Below are positions 56,255-64,000 of a stretch of DNA of 64,000 nucleotides, one piece after another. Below the pieces are notes generated by a model. That model was not told where the DNA came from. It saw only the letters and a program-made list of their open reading frames with translations, and searched no databases. Location: assembly GCA_015146655.1 (NCBI GenBank), contig VKHL01000030.1, positions 124,001 to 188,000 of the forward strand, read 5' to 3'. Origin of the DNA: Ochromonas danica (taxonomy: Eukaryota; Sar; Chrysophyceae; Chromulinales; Chromulinaceae). The translations under genes were made by a program, and so were the position numbers. The stretch's first letter is position 1. Each line of letters begins with the position of its first letter.

Positions 56255-57694
56255 TTATGTTGTAAATTCTTCTTTAGGCTGTGATTTCCAGATCATTCCA
56301 AATCCTGAATCTGATACCTTCAACAAACCAATGGGTAAGCGATTCGACCGAACGAAGCTTTCATCAACCTCATCAAGTGTTGGTTCCCAGCTCTCTATGG
56401 CACTTCTGACCTTTGGTTTGGCTTTACTGGCGATAAGATCCTCCACGAATCTGGTGAAATGATAGCCGTCTCGAGTTCCTTCTACTGAACGATTAACTTG
56501 TAAAGACAGCTCAATGCCTTGCCGCAAGGATTCATCCATGGGCACACCATCCAGACGAACGTCTAATAGATGCGTCCCCTTCTGGACTACATTACGTAGA
56601 CGCTCTACAGCAGAGACATCTGTCATTTCATTGGTTACGGGATTATAGGACAAATCAATGGACTTCACTCGTGGGTATTTCTTGATGATATCAATGAGAT
56701 AATGTGCACCTTTGGCAGTGATCATATTGTTTCGCAAAATGATAGATTGCACTCGACTCATATGACCAATCAAACCACAAATAATACCTACTTCCATAAT
56801 ACGAACATCTTTATTAGAGAAATCAAATGTTGTTCTTGTTTCCTCATCAGATTTCAATAACGCGATATCCAACCCATTTAAGAAATGAATACCATTCATC
56901 GCTGTGTAAATACGATGTCCATCATCATAGGACATAGCAGAGTTTTCTCTTAAATCTAAGACTTCCAATTTACGATACAGCTTTGGAAAATGACCACATA
57001 GTGTAGTAATAGAAGAAGATGTTAGTTGATTCTGATTTAGATAGAGTTCCTTCAAATGTCTCAATTCTTTGAATCCTTCATTCACAATGATTTGCAAGTG
57101 ATCATCTGTAACACCACTATTGACCATATCAATGACTTGTAACTCATTAATACGTTTGCATAACTCACAAATGACTTTCACTTCTTCAGTACTTAAAGCA
57201 AATCCTGTCTTGATTTTCAAAGAACATGTGCCTGCTACTTTGTCTTGAGAAAACTTGGCGAATCGATTTAGTCGATCCATTAGTTCAGCTCGTGACCAAT
57301 CTTTAGGATCAATGGCTAATCCACGTGCTTTAGCTGCTGCCATCTTCTTCCTTTTCTCAGCATCAGGTACATCTCGCTTTCTTTCAAAGTCATCTTCTGA
57401 GAAGACTTTTGTAGGACTTGGACTACGACCACGAGAGTTTGGTCGCTGACTGGCACCTTTGGTGTCAGGACTAGGTGATCGGCTACTTGATCGTGATTTA
57501 CTTTTAGTAGTAGTGCTACTAGCCTTACTAGGACTGACCTTGCTAGGACTGGCCTTGCTTCCGCTAGTGCCGCTGACACCACTGCTGGTACTGTCTGCGA
57601 AGCTGACATTAGTGTTCCCCTTCTTTGCCTCGCTACCTCCTCGAGACTTTAAGTTGGATCGAAGAGAAGACTCAAGTGACACATTGGATGACAT
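56255..57694 (-). CDS. Leucine-rich repeat protein, RNase-inhibitor/tropomodulin-like
   Basis: Single exon, 479 residues. The first ~110 residues are Ser/Pro/Lys-rich (KASPSKVSPSKASSTTTKSK, then SRSPSPDTK), probably disordered and phosphorylated. A basic helix follows (KRKKMAAAKARGLAIDPKDW). From about 170 to 385 there are RI-type leucine-rich repeats: LKELYLNQNQLTSSSITTLC, YRKLEVLDLREN, VQSIILRNNMITAKGAHYLI and RVKSIDLSYNPVTNEM. Such repeats bind proteins. No catalytic part is seen. Function unknown. It converges on the cysteine protease gene. Confidence 0.82.
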   Translation of the reverse strand: MSSNVSLESSLRSNLKSRGGSEAKKGNTNVSFADSTSSGVSGTSGSKASPSKVSPSKASSTTTKSKSRSSSRSPSPDTKGASQRPNSRGRSPSPTKVFSEDDFERKRDVPDAEKRKKMAAAKARGLAIDPKDWSRAELMDRLNRFAKFSQDKVAGTCSLKIKTGFALSTEEVKVICELCKRINELQVIDMVNSGVTDDHLQIIVNEGFKELRHLKELYLNQNQLTSSSITTLCGHFPKLYRKLEVLDLRENSAMSYDDGHRIYTAMNGIHFLNGLDIALLKSDEETRTTFDFSNKDVRIMEVGIICGLIGHMSRVQSIILRNNMITAKGAHYLIDIIKKYPRVKSIDLSYNPVTNEMTDVSAVERLRNVVQKGTHLLDVRLDGVPMDESLRQGIELSLQVNRSVEGTRDGYHFTRFVEDLIASKAKPKVRSAIESWEPTLDEVDESFVRSNRLPIGLLKVSDSGFGMIWKSQPKEEFTT

Positions 57695-57858
57695 CGTGGC
57701 AGAATGTTGTCAAATCCGAAATGGGGCAATCAATGCTGATGAGTTGAAACGTGCCATGTTTTTTCCAGATCGTTTATTATTGTAAAACAGCTTTTCCTTC
57801 ACTGTGTTGTTTTGACGAAAACAGAGATGACCATGAAGAACAACTGCAAGGTTAATCC

Positions 57859-59683
57859 ATGGTCAGAGTAGTTTGGTCACTATTTATTATTGTATTTTAT
57901 TGGATTGTAGTACTGTACGGTAATGAAGATGTCTGTCAAAGTAACAATGATTTGAATGAGCTCCATCAATGCTGGAGTCGTCGATGGTCCACACCAATTG
58001 ACTTGCTTCGCTGTGTCAACGCCACCAACACACGACGCTTCACCAATCTACAGCAGACATCGCATGATCAGCCTATTTGCTTGCTAACGCGTGTTACCAC
58101 TGATATTACTGACTACGCGGCCTATAGCTATTTCGTCCAGAGCATCTTTGCTTCTTGTCGAGGATACGTCATGTTGCCTCTTCTACCTGATAGTGAAAGA
58201 AAGGATTATCAATACCATCGGAAGCTTGTTCCTATATTAGAGACCATGCTAAACAAAGAAGTTGACTGTAAATTCGTTGTTTGGTTTGATGCAGGCAGGT
58301 GTTTGATCAGCTTCCAGCCCCATGTTGTCTCCTTTCTCTAATGGATCGCTTTGAGTGTGTCCAGATCTCATCCCGCTGACTATGGCTTTTCATGTCGAGA
58401 ATATTGTAGCTAGGCATCCTGAAACACATATCTGGATGTCAGCGGATGTCAGTACAGTTGCAAACACTGGTTGTATTATTCTCCGCAATTCGCTGTGGAG
58501 TGAGTCTTTCCTTTTGGATTGGCTAGCTTGTAAAGATGAGTTAGGTAGTCTGAATGAGCAATTGGGGTTGCAATGTACTATTAGGTTGCATGGCGGGGCT
58601 ATTCCCGAACAACTGTCGATACTGGATGGAGCAGCTCTCAATTCTCTTGCCCCAGCCATGGGAAAGCAACTTCCACACCACCAGGTCAGTTTCTGTCCCC
58701 ATTCGGCTCATAGATGCTTTATCTAATCCATTCACTGTCTTTCCGCATGTCAAAGATTTTACATCTGGCAGCTGAAGATGCTGCCTTGAGAGCAGCAGTC
58801 TTCAAGGAGGTCGCACAGACTTTGGCCGCGAATATTCACTCACTAGAGAGCTTGCCTTATCAGATGAGCATGAGCCGACAGCGACTACAACAGTTATCGA
58901 TAACCATGTTAGATTGTCAATTTACTTAACATTTATATCTGTATTTTTAATATCTTTGCTCTCGTTTACCAGATACCAGGAAATCTTTGCAAGTACAGAA
59001 GGCGTTATTCGGCAATCGTTAGAACGCGACCTTCCCAAGGGGTTACTGGACGTTGAGATTGTTGCAAAGTACAGACTCGCTGCCAGCAAGTTAGTTCATT
59101 CCAAGCTGTATCATTTGCAAGACAATGCCCAATTTTCGGGCTCTGATATAAGCGAGGATGATCTCATAAACTTGATCATCACACAAGATCAAGCATATCA
59201 ACTCATCCTAGAGATGTTGATGGAGACGCTGAGTATTGTGCTTCAGCTAGATAGCAAGGTAACTATCCATTTTCGCTGTGCTTGTTGCCCTGACCAATTA
59301 ATGTACTTGTTATTATTTAGGCCGTGGAGACTTTGCTTTGGAAAGCGAATTCAGCACCAAAGCTGTATGGACAATTGAACTCAGTTTTTGGAGCGAACCC
59401 AAATAAATCCTTTGGAATTGAGATAGCTTTGACACAAAAAATTGCCGAGCTCTTGAAGATTGCCGCGGAGCTAGGTTATGAACTATTGATATCTTACGTA
59501 GACTACATCATATTATCTCAAATGCCGATGGATGCAGATGCTACTGTGGGAGTTCTTTTGAACGAGATTTCTGCCCTGTTGTCGTTGTTACAAGTTGTTG
59601 TTCATCCTCGCCAACGTGTTCTTGTCGATGATATGAGACGCGACTTTGATGATTACGTTTCTAACTATTTAAAAGGTATCTAA
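57859..59683 (+). CDS. Putative Golgi-type glycosyltransferase (GT34-like) with helical C-terminus
   Basis: Five exons (57859-58294, 58365-58684, 58756-58892, 58973-59258, 59321-59683) join to 513 residues. An N-terminal hydrophobic anchor (MVRVVWSLFIIVFYWIVVLY) suits a type II Golgi protein or signal peptide. The catalytic region has the DxD motif VVWFDADLIPL, HIWMSADVSTVANTGCIILR, NEQLGLQC and the distal LPHHQILHLAAED. It resembles GMA12/MNN10 alpha-glycosyltransferases and uncharacterised algal homologues. Intron 1 must use a GC donor (GCAGGT at 58295) to give WFDADL. Exon 3 ends at a weak donor GTTATC. The C-terminal ~200 residues are helical and unrecognised. Donor and acceptor sugars are unknown. 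Confidence 0.8.
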
Positions 59684-59732
59684 TACAGAATATCTGCAGT
59701 CTCTAAAAATAAAAAACATGGACAGTGCTCGC

Positions 59733-60323
59733 TCAGTGGTAACATCCATCACTATCCACTTGTTTTTGAAAGCCAGGACCATATGAGTAGAATAATCCAC
59801 TCATGTTTTCATTGATTGTGACTTTGAAGTCTTTGTCACAGTTTAGACATCTATACAATGTCACTTTGGAACCTTGCAGACAACCTTCTTTTTCTTCCTC
59901 AAGTACAAGATAGTCTTTGTGACGTCCCCAACATTGACAGTATGGACAGCGCATATCGTCTCTTGGCTCTTGTAGAGCCTCCGCATCTCTTTCTGCTTGT
60001 TGTTGGTCCAACAAGGCCTGATGAGCTAAATATGCGGGACTACTTTTACCCCCATGGTACGAACCTCCAATTTTACCAAAATCGTCTCTTTCTTCCTCAA
60101 GCAACAACTTCAAAGTTTTATTTATTTTTGTATTATTTGCACTTGATTCTTCCACTTCGTATTCCTTGGCTAAGATTGACTTTATAGTGGGTAGACCAAC
60201 AAGAGATTCTTGTTTTGTCAGCAAATCAAGAATTTTGTCTTTGAGTGTTTTTGGTGCTTTCTTGGCCACTTTCTTTGAGTTTGAAGCACCTTCAGAGTTG
60301 GATACCAATTTGCGTTTGGACAT
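59733..60323 (-). CDS. Linker-histone-like winged helix plus zinc ribbon protein
   Basis: Single exon, 196 residues. The ATG at 60323 (MSKRKLVSNSEGASNSKK) is preferred over an upstream start because the basic tail then begins as in H1 proteins. Residues about 25-90 resemble the H1/H5 globular domain (TLKDKILDLLTKQESLVGLP, TIKSILAKEYEVEESSANN, NKTLKLLLEEER, KIGGSYHGG). The C-terminal part has a zinc ribbon, C-P-Y-C and C-L-N-C about 34 residues apart. A chromatin or transcription role is inferred. The gene is divergent from HSP70 across a 271-bp region with a heat-shock element. Confidence 0.75.
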   Translation of the reverse strand: MSKRKLVSNSEGASNSKKVAKKAPKTLKDKILDLLTKQESLVGLPTIKSILAKEYEVEESSANNTKINKTLKLLLEEERDDFGKIGGSYHGGKSSPAYLAHQALLDQQQAERDAEALQEPRDDMRCPYCQCWGRHKDYLVLEEEKEGCLQGSKVTLYRCLNCDKDFKVTINENMSGLFYSYGPGFQKQVDSDGCYH

Positions 60324-60470
60324 TTTTGATTCAGTGAAAAAATATGATATAACTGTGAATGTGATGATGAAACCTTGAGTGCTTTGTTTTTGAGTGCTTT
60401 CCAGAGAGATTGCATGCTTCCCGCGCAATAAGACTGATGAGCATTACGGAGGCGCATTTTTTGAGTTTTC

Positions 60471-60500
60471 GAATATTCGTCGCCCAGAACCTTCTAGAAG
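60471..60500. promoter_or_regulatory. Heat-shock element upstream of HSP70
   Basis: AGAACCTTCTAGAAG at 60486-60500 matches the canonical nGAAnnTTCnnGAAn perfectly; GAATATTC at 60471-60478 is a further half-site pair. It lies about 95-125 bp before the HSP70 start codon and about 165 bp from the divergent linker-histone-like gene, so it could influence both. HSF binding is expected from the motif. Confidence 0.85.
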
Positions 60501-60594
60501 GTACTCTCTGGTTCGTGGCTGGCAGGCACCGTCAACTGTTGGTGGACACAATCAATTGTGAATATCTATCACTTTGTCTTTTAGTGAAAAGAAA

Positions 60595-62556
60595 ATGTCC
60601 ACTGTTGAAGGAGCTTCTGTTGGTATTGATTTGGGTACCACCTACTCTTGTGTTGGTGTGTGGCAGAATGATCGTGTGGAGATTATTGCCAACGATCAGG
60701 GTAACCGTACCACCCCTTCTTATGTTGCTTTCAACGACACTGAGCGTCTCATTGGTGATGCCGCCAAGAACCAAGTTGCCATGAACGCTTCTAACACCGT
60801 CTTCGATGCCAAGCGTCTCATTGGTCGTCGCTTCAATGACACTGCCGTCCAGTCTGATATGAAGCACTGGCCTTTCAAGGTCATTGATGGTCCTGCTGGC
60901 AAGCCTCTCATCCAAGTCCAGTACAAGGGTGAGACCAAGCAGTTCGCTGCTGAGGAAATCTCTTCCATGGTCTTGATCAAGATGAAGGAGATTGCTGAGG
61001 CCTACCTTGGCCGTGAGGTGAAGAACGCTGTCATCACTGTCCCTGCCTACTTCAACGACTCTCAGCGCCAGGCTACCAAGGATGCTGGTGTCATTGCTGG
61101 CCTCAACGTGCTTCGTATCATCAACGAGCCCACTGCTGCTGCCATTGCCTACGGTCTTGACAAGAAAGGTGCTGAGAAGAACGTTCTCATCTTCGATCTT
61201 GGAGGTGGAACCTTCGATGTGTCCCTCCTCACTATCGAGGAAGGTATTTTCGAAGTGAAGGCCACTGCTGGTGATACTCACTTGGGTGGTGAGGATTTCG
61301 ATAACCGCATGGTCGACCACTTCACTCAAGAGTTCAAGCGCAAGTTCAAGAAGGACATCTCTGACAACCAGCGTGCTCTTCGTCGTCTCCGCACTGCCTG
61401 CGAACGCGCGAAGAGAACCCTCTCCGCTTCTACCCAGGCTCATATTGAGATCGACTCCTTGTATGAGGGCATTGACTTCAACTCCGTTATTACTCGTGCC
61501 CGCTTCGAGGACTTGAACATGGACTACTTCCGCAAGTGCATGGAGCCTGTTGAGAAGGTTCTCAAGGACTCTAAGCTATCCAAGTCTCAGGTTCATGAGG
61601 TTGTCTTGGTCGGTGGTTCTACTCGTATCCCCAAGGTTCAGGAACTTCTTTCTGAGTTCTTCAACGGAAAGGAGTTGAACAAGTCCATCAACCCTGATGA
61701 AGCCGTTGCCTACGGTGCTACTGTCCAGGCTGCTATCCTCTCTGGCTCCGACAAGTCTGAGAAGCTTCAGGACCTCCTGCTTCTCGATGTCACTCCTCTT
61801 TCTTTGGGTATCGAGACTGCCGGTGGTGTGATGACCACCCTCATCAAGCGCAACACCACCGTGCCTGCTAAGAAGTCCCAGACCTTCTCCACCTACGCTG
61901 ACAACCAGCCTGGTGTGCTCATTCAGGTCTTCGAAGGTGAGCGTGCCATGACCAAGGACAACAACTTGCTTGGCAAGTTCCAGCTTGAGGGTATTCCTCC
62001 TATGCCTCGCGGTGTTCCTCAAATCGATGTCACTTTCGATATCGATGCTAACGGTATCTTGAACGTTTCTGCCATGGAGAAGTCCACCGGCAAGGAGCAG
62101 AAGATTACTATCAAGAACGACAAGGGTCGCATGTCTGCCGATGAGATCGAGCGTCTTGTCCAAGAGGCTGAGAGATACAAGGCTGAGGATGAGGCTAACC
62201 GTGCTCGCATTGAGTCTAAGAACGGTCTTGAGAACTACGTCTTCCAGATCAAGAGCAGCATCAACGATGAGAAGCTTGCTGATAAGATCCCTGAGGCTGA
62301 GAAGAAGAAGGTTTTGGATGCTATTAACGAGACTACCCGATGGCTCGACAGCAACCAGCATGCTGAGAAGGAGGAGTATGAGGAGAAGCAGAAGCACTTG
62401 GAGTCTATTGTTCTTCCTGTTTTGCAGAATCTTTCTGGTGGTGCTGCCCCTGGTGGCTTCCCTGGAGCCGCTCCTGGCGGTTTCCCTGGTGGAGCTACTT
62501 CCTCTGGTCCTGCTGAGGCTGCCGATGAGGGACCTAAGATCGAGGAGATCGATTAA
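60595..62556 (+). CDS. HSP70: Cytosolic heat shock protein 70
   Basis: Single coding exon, 653 residues. An in-frame extension upstream (MSFSEKK) lacks an ATG, so the start is [20 protein letters not shown]. ATPase signatures are [22 protein letters not shown] and [14 protein letters not shown]. The substrate domain and lid follow. [15 protein letters not shown] tract and the terminal EEID mark the cytosolic form that binds TPR co-chaperones. It folds and holds client proteins with ATP. Codons are strongly biased toward C-ending forms, typical of high expression. TTTTAG before the start may be the 3' end of a 5' UTR intron. A perfect heat-shock element lies upstream. Confidence 0.98.
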   Translation: MSTVEGASVGIDLGTTYSCVGVWQNDRVEIIANDQGNRTTPSYVAFNDTERLIGDAAKNQVAMNASNTVFDAKRLIGRRFNDTAVQSDMKHWPFKVIDGPAGKPLIQVQYKGETKQFAAEEISSMVLIKMKEIAEAYLGREVKNAVITVPAYFNDSQRQATKDAGVIAGLNVLRIINEPTAAAIAYGLDKKGAEKNVLIFDLGGGTFDVSLLTIEEGIFEVKATAGDTHLGGEDFDNRMVDHFTQEFKRKFKKDISDNQRALRRLRTACERAKRTLSASTQAHIEIDSLYEGIDFNSVITRARFEDLNMDYFRKCMEPVEKVLKDSKLSKSQVHEVVLVGGSTRIPKVQELLSEFFNGKELNKSINPDEAVAYGATVQAAILSGSDKSEKLQDLLLLDVTPLSLGIETAGGVMTTLIKRNTTVPAKKSQTFSTYADNQPGVLIQVFEGERAMTKDNNLLGKFQLEGIPPMPRGVPQIDVTFDIDANGILNVSAMEKSTGKEQKITIKNDKGRMSADEIERLVQEAERYKAEDEANRARIESKNGLENYVFQIKSSINDEKLADKIPEAEKKKVLDAINETTRWLDSNQHAEKEEYEEKQKHLESIVLPVLQNLSGGAAPGGFPGAAPGGFPGGATSSGPAEAADEGPKIEEID

Positions 62557-63155
62557 ATTCTTATCCCTACTCTCTCTTCGTGTAGTCAATAGTTGTGATT
62601 TTTTATGGTAGTTGTCAAAAAGATGGCCATGCCCAACTACTACTGTTGAAGTAGGCATCCCCCTGTCAAAATAATTTACTTTAACAAGTTGAAAATAATA
62701 ATTGAAATTTTGACCATACTTTTCTTTTTTTTTATTGTCCGCTTAGATTGTACTTTCTGACATCGCCTGAACCAAAAGCGGTTAATGCTCTCTTGCCCTG
62801 CAAGGGAACCCGGGTCAACCAGGACATAAGGTTTACTCTTTTTGAGGGGGCCAGGAACGCCACATCATACCAGACGCTAACATTCCATTCGGTGTGCAAT
62901 TTGCATGTTGGTGATGTCACTGAGAAAGAAGATATGCAGTTGCAACGGAACTGTGTGGCTGTGTCGGAACTATTAACTACTCTCTCTCTCTACTGTTGTC
63001 GAACTGTGCTTGAGGTCTGCGCGAAGCCAAGCAAGCCTTCCACCTTGATTAGTCCTAAGATCTCCTCTCCTCTAACGTTGAGATACCGTCTCTCTTCGTT
63101 TTTTTTTTATCTATGAGATATGCTCAATCATAGTGGAAGAGAGCGATTTTAGGAA
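62557..63155. other. Intergenic region with a structured-looking, GC-richer island
   Basis: After the HSP70 3' UTR, about 62740-63095 is richer in GC and bounded by T runs (62719-62735 and 63098-63107). It has an ORF without ATG, and no protein family or known RNA could be identified. It may be an unannotated noncoding RNA or the leader of the next gene. Confidence 0.4.
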
Positions 63156-64000
63156 ATGATAGTACCAGTAACTTGGTGGTTCAATCAGAAATGTTATTCT
63201 GTTTGTTCCCGTTATGAACCATTTCGAACTGTTGTAAAAGTTCTTGACTCCTATATATATAAATATGCCTTTCTCTCAGGCTTTCTGATCATTTCAATAT
63301 ATTCAATTCTATGCTTCATGCCACTGTTGACTCCACACAGTGCTATTGACCGATTTGGCTTCGACCTTGAACCATGGAGAAACTTTCAATATGCAGTTAG
63401 TGATGAGTCCTATTCGAAATGGCTTTTGGTTAGCATCTTTGTAGCTATTCCATTAGGCCTGGAGTTAGTACTGGATTATCCTAAAATCTTTGAAAGTTAT
63501 GAAGAACGAGAAAATTGGCTTGCCACACTCTTGCTCATCTTAACTTTTGTTGTCCCGAATTCCATCCTGTACTGTCTTATTTATTATTGCCCTGCAGTTC
63601 TGATTAAAAATGAAGTCCTTCTGACCAGATTTGCTTTTGTACGTATTCAACAACAATTCTACACATTCGCCATGCTCGCCATGATGTTTGGGCGGCGGAT
63701 TGAATATGCACGGAATACGAAATATACATTTCTTAACTTCTCTGTTGAGAAGAGGACCGTGACGGTTCTTAGCTTGTTCATGTTTGGGAAAGCTTTTGAC
63801 CTGCTTGGAGATGCCTTTAATAAATCCCTCTCTCGTGTTGGTTATGTGGTCAATACGTTAGCAGTGGTCGCTCTGTTGCTGCTGTTGATTCGAATGCTCT
63901 ATATGCAAGTATATCAATACGTAAAGCGAGGAAAGTTTCCAACACATTATCATCTATCGGACTGTATGCTATGCTCAACGAACATCCTATTCGTGGTCTT
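63156..64000 (+). CDS. N-terminal part of an unknown multi-pass membrane protein
   Basis: An ATG at 63156 (MIVPVTWWFNQKCYSVCSRY) opens a frame that stays open to the window edge (281 codons). At least five hydrophobic segments are visible: AFLSGFLIISIYSILCFM, WLLVSIFVAIPLGLELVL, TLLLILTFVVPNSILYCLIY, VTVLSLFMFGKAFDL and VVNTLAVVALLLLLIRMLYM. Such an N-terminal membrane module could head a membrane-bound cyclase or sensor, but nothing cytosolic lies in the window. Family unknown. Confidence 0.8.
   Translation, partial: MIVPVTWWFNQKCYSVCSRYEPFRTVVKVLDSYIYKYAFLSGFLIISIYSILCFMPLLTPHSAIDRFGFDLEPWRNFQYAVSDESYSKWLLVSIFVAIPLGLELVLDYPKIFESYEERENWLATLLLILTFVVPNSILYCLIYYCPAVLIKNEVLLTRFAFVRIQQQFYTFAMLAMMFGRRIEYARNTKYTFLNFSVEKRTVTVLSLFMFGKAFDLLGDAFNKSLSRVGYVVNTLAVVALLLLLIRMLYMQVYQYVKRGKFPTHYHLSDCMLCSTNILFVV

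Noticed and set aside
60532-61443. 303-codon minus-strand ORF opposite HSP70
   Set aside because: Antisense shadow caused by the strongly biased codons of HSP70; no family features.
61576-62658. 360-codon minus-strand ORF opposite HSP70 3' half
   Set aside because: Same antisense-shadow effect; Leu/Ser/Asp-rich mirror of HSP70 codons.
62748-63116. 122-codon plus-strand ORF
   Set aside because: No ATG at the start and no family resemblance; kept only as part of an unassigned island.

Overview
This window is nuclear DNA from a gene-dense, intron-bearing unicellular eukaryote. About 30 protein genes and one 5S rRNA gene lie in 64 kb. Introns are short (mostly 60-280 nt) and nearly all GT-AG, and intergenic gaps are usually 0.1-0.7 kb. 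The mix includes a WW/IQ/LRR/TPR protein, an ankyrin-kinase, NOX/FRE-type ferric reductases, a PHO88/SND3 homologue and cytosolic HSP70 ending EEID. It suggests a protist, most likely a stramenopile (heterokont). That lineage call is inference from gene content, not a phylogenetic result.

Left part (1-12 kb): the tail of an unidentified gene, then a giant LRR gene divergent from a casein kinase 2-like kinase. The kinase's first exon encodes a signal peptide. Two tandem ferric reductase-type oxidoreductase genes follow; they are nearly identical except for one divergent block.

Sugar and rearrangement part (12-30 kb): a gene fusing WecD-like (acetyltransferase) and WecE-like (sugar aminotransferase) domains, a 5S rRNA gene, an FHA/zinc-finger protein and a MycE-like sugar O-methyltransferase. 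Then comes a ~2.1 kb insert flanked by ~180-bp direct repeats. It carries an unknown ORF with a perfect 39-bp inverted repeat and the severed 3' half of an ethanolamine-phosphate phospholyase gene. Beyond it lie alpha-SNAP, a class-V aminotransferase/RmlD-like reductase fusion, a zinc alcohol dehydrogenase and phosphoglucomutase 2.

Middle part (29-54 kb): PHO88/SND3, an unknown protein, a small complex I subunit, a Bub2-like TBC protein head-to-head with a C1/VPS9 protein, CTNNBL1, an unknown membrane protein, a large ankyrin-repeat pseudokinase head-to-head with a PRP4-like kinase, and a RecQ helicase.

Right part (54-64 kb): papain-like protease, LRR protein, Golgi-type glycosyltransferase, linker-histone/zinc-ribbon protein, HSP70 behind a perfect heat-shock element, and the start of a multi-pass membrane protein cut by the window edge.

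Most genes are independent housekeeping or signalling genes. The one possible functional grouping is a loose set of sugar-modifying enzymes (12.7-29.4 kb). The strongest novelty candidates are the WecD-WecE fusion, the aminotransferase-RmlD fusion, the signal-peptide CK2-like kinase, the mosaic ferric reductase pair and the repeat-flanked insertion. Exon joins were derived by hand from splice motifs, frame and family continuity, and have not been checked against transcripts.
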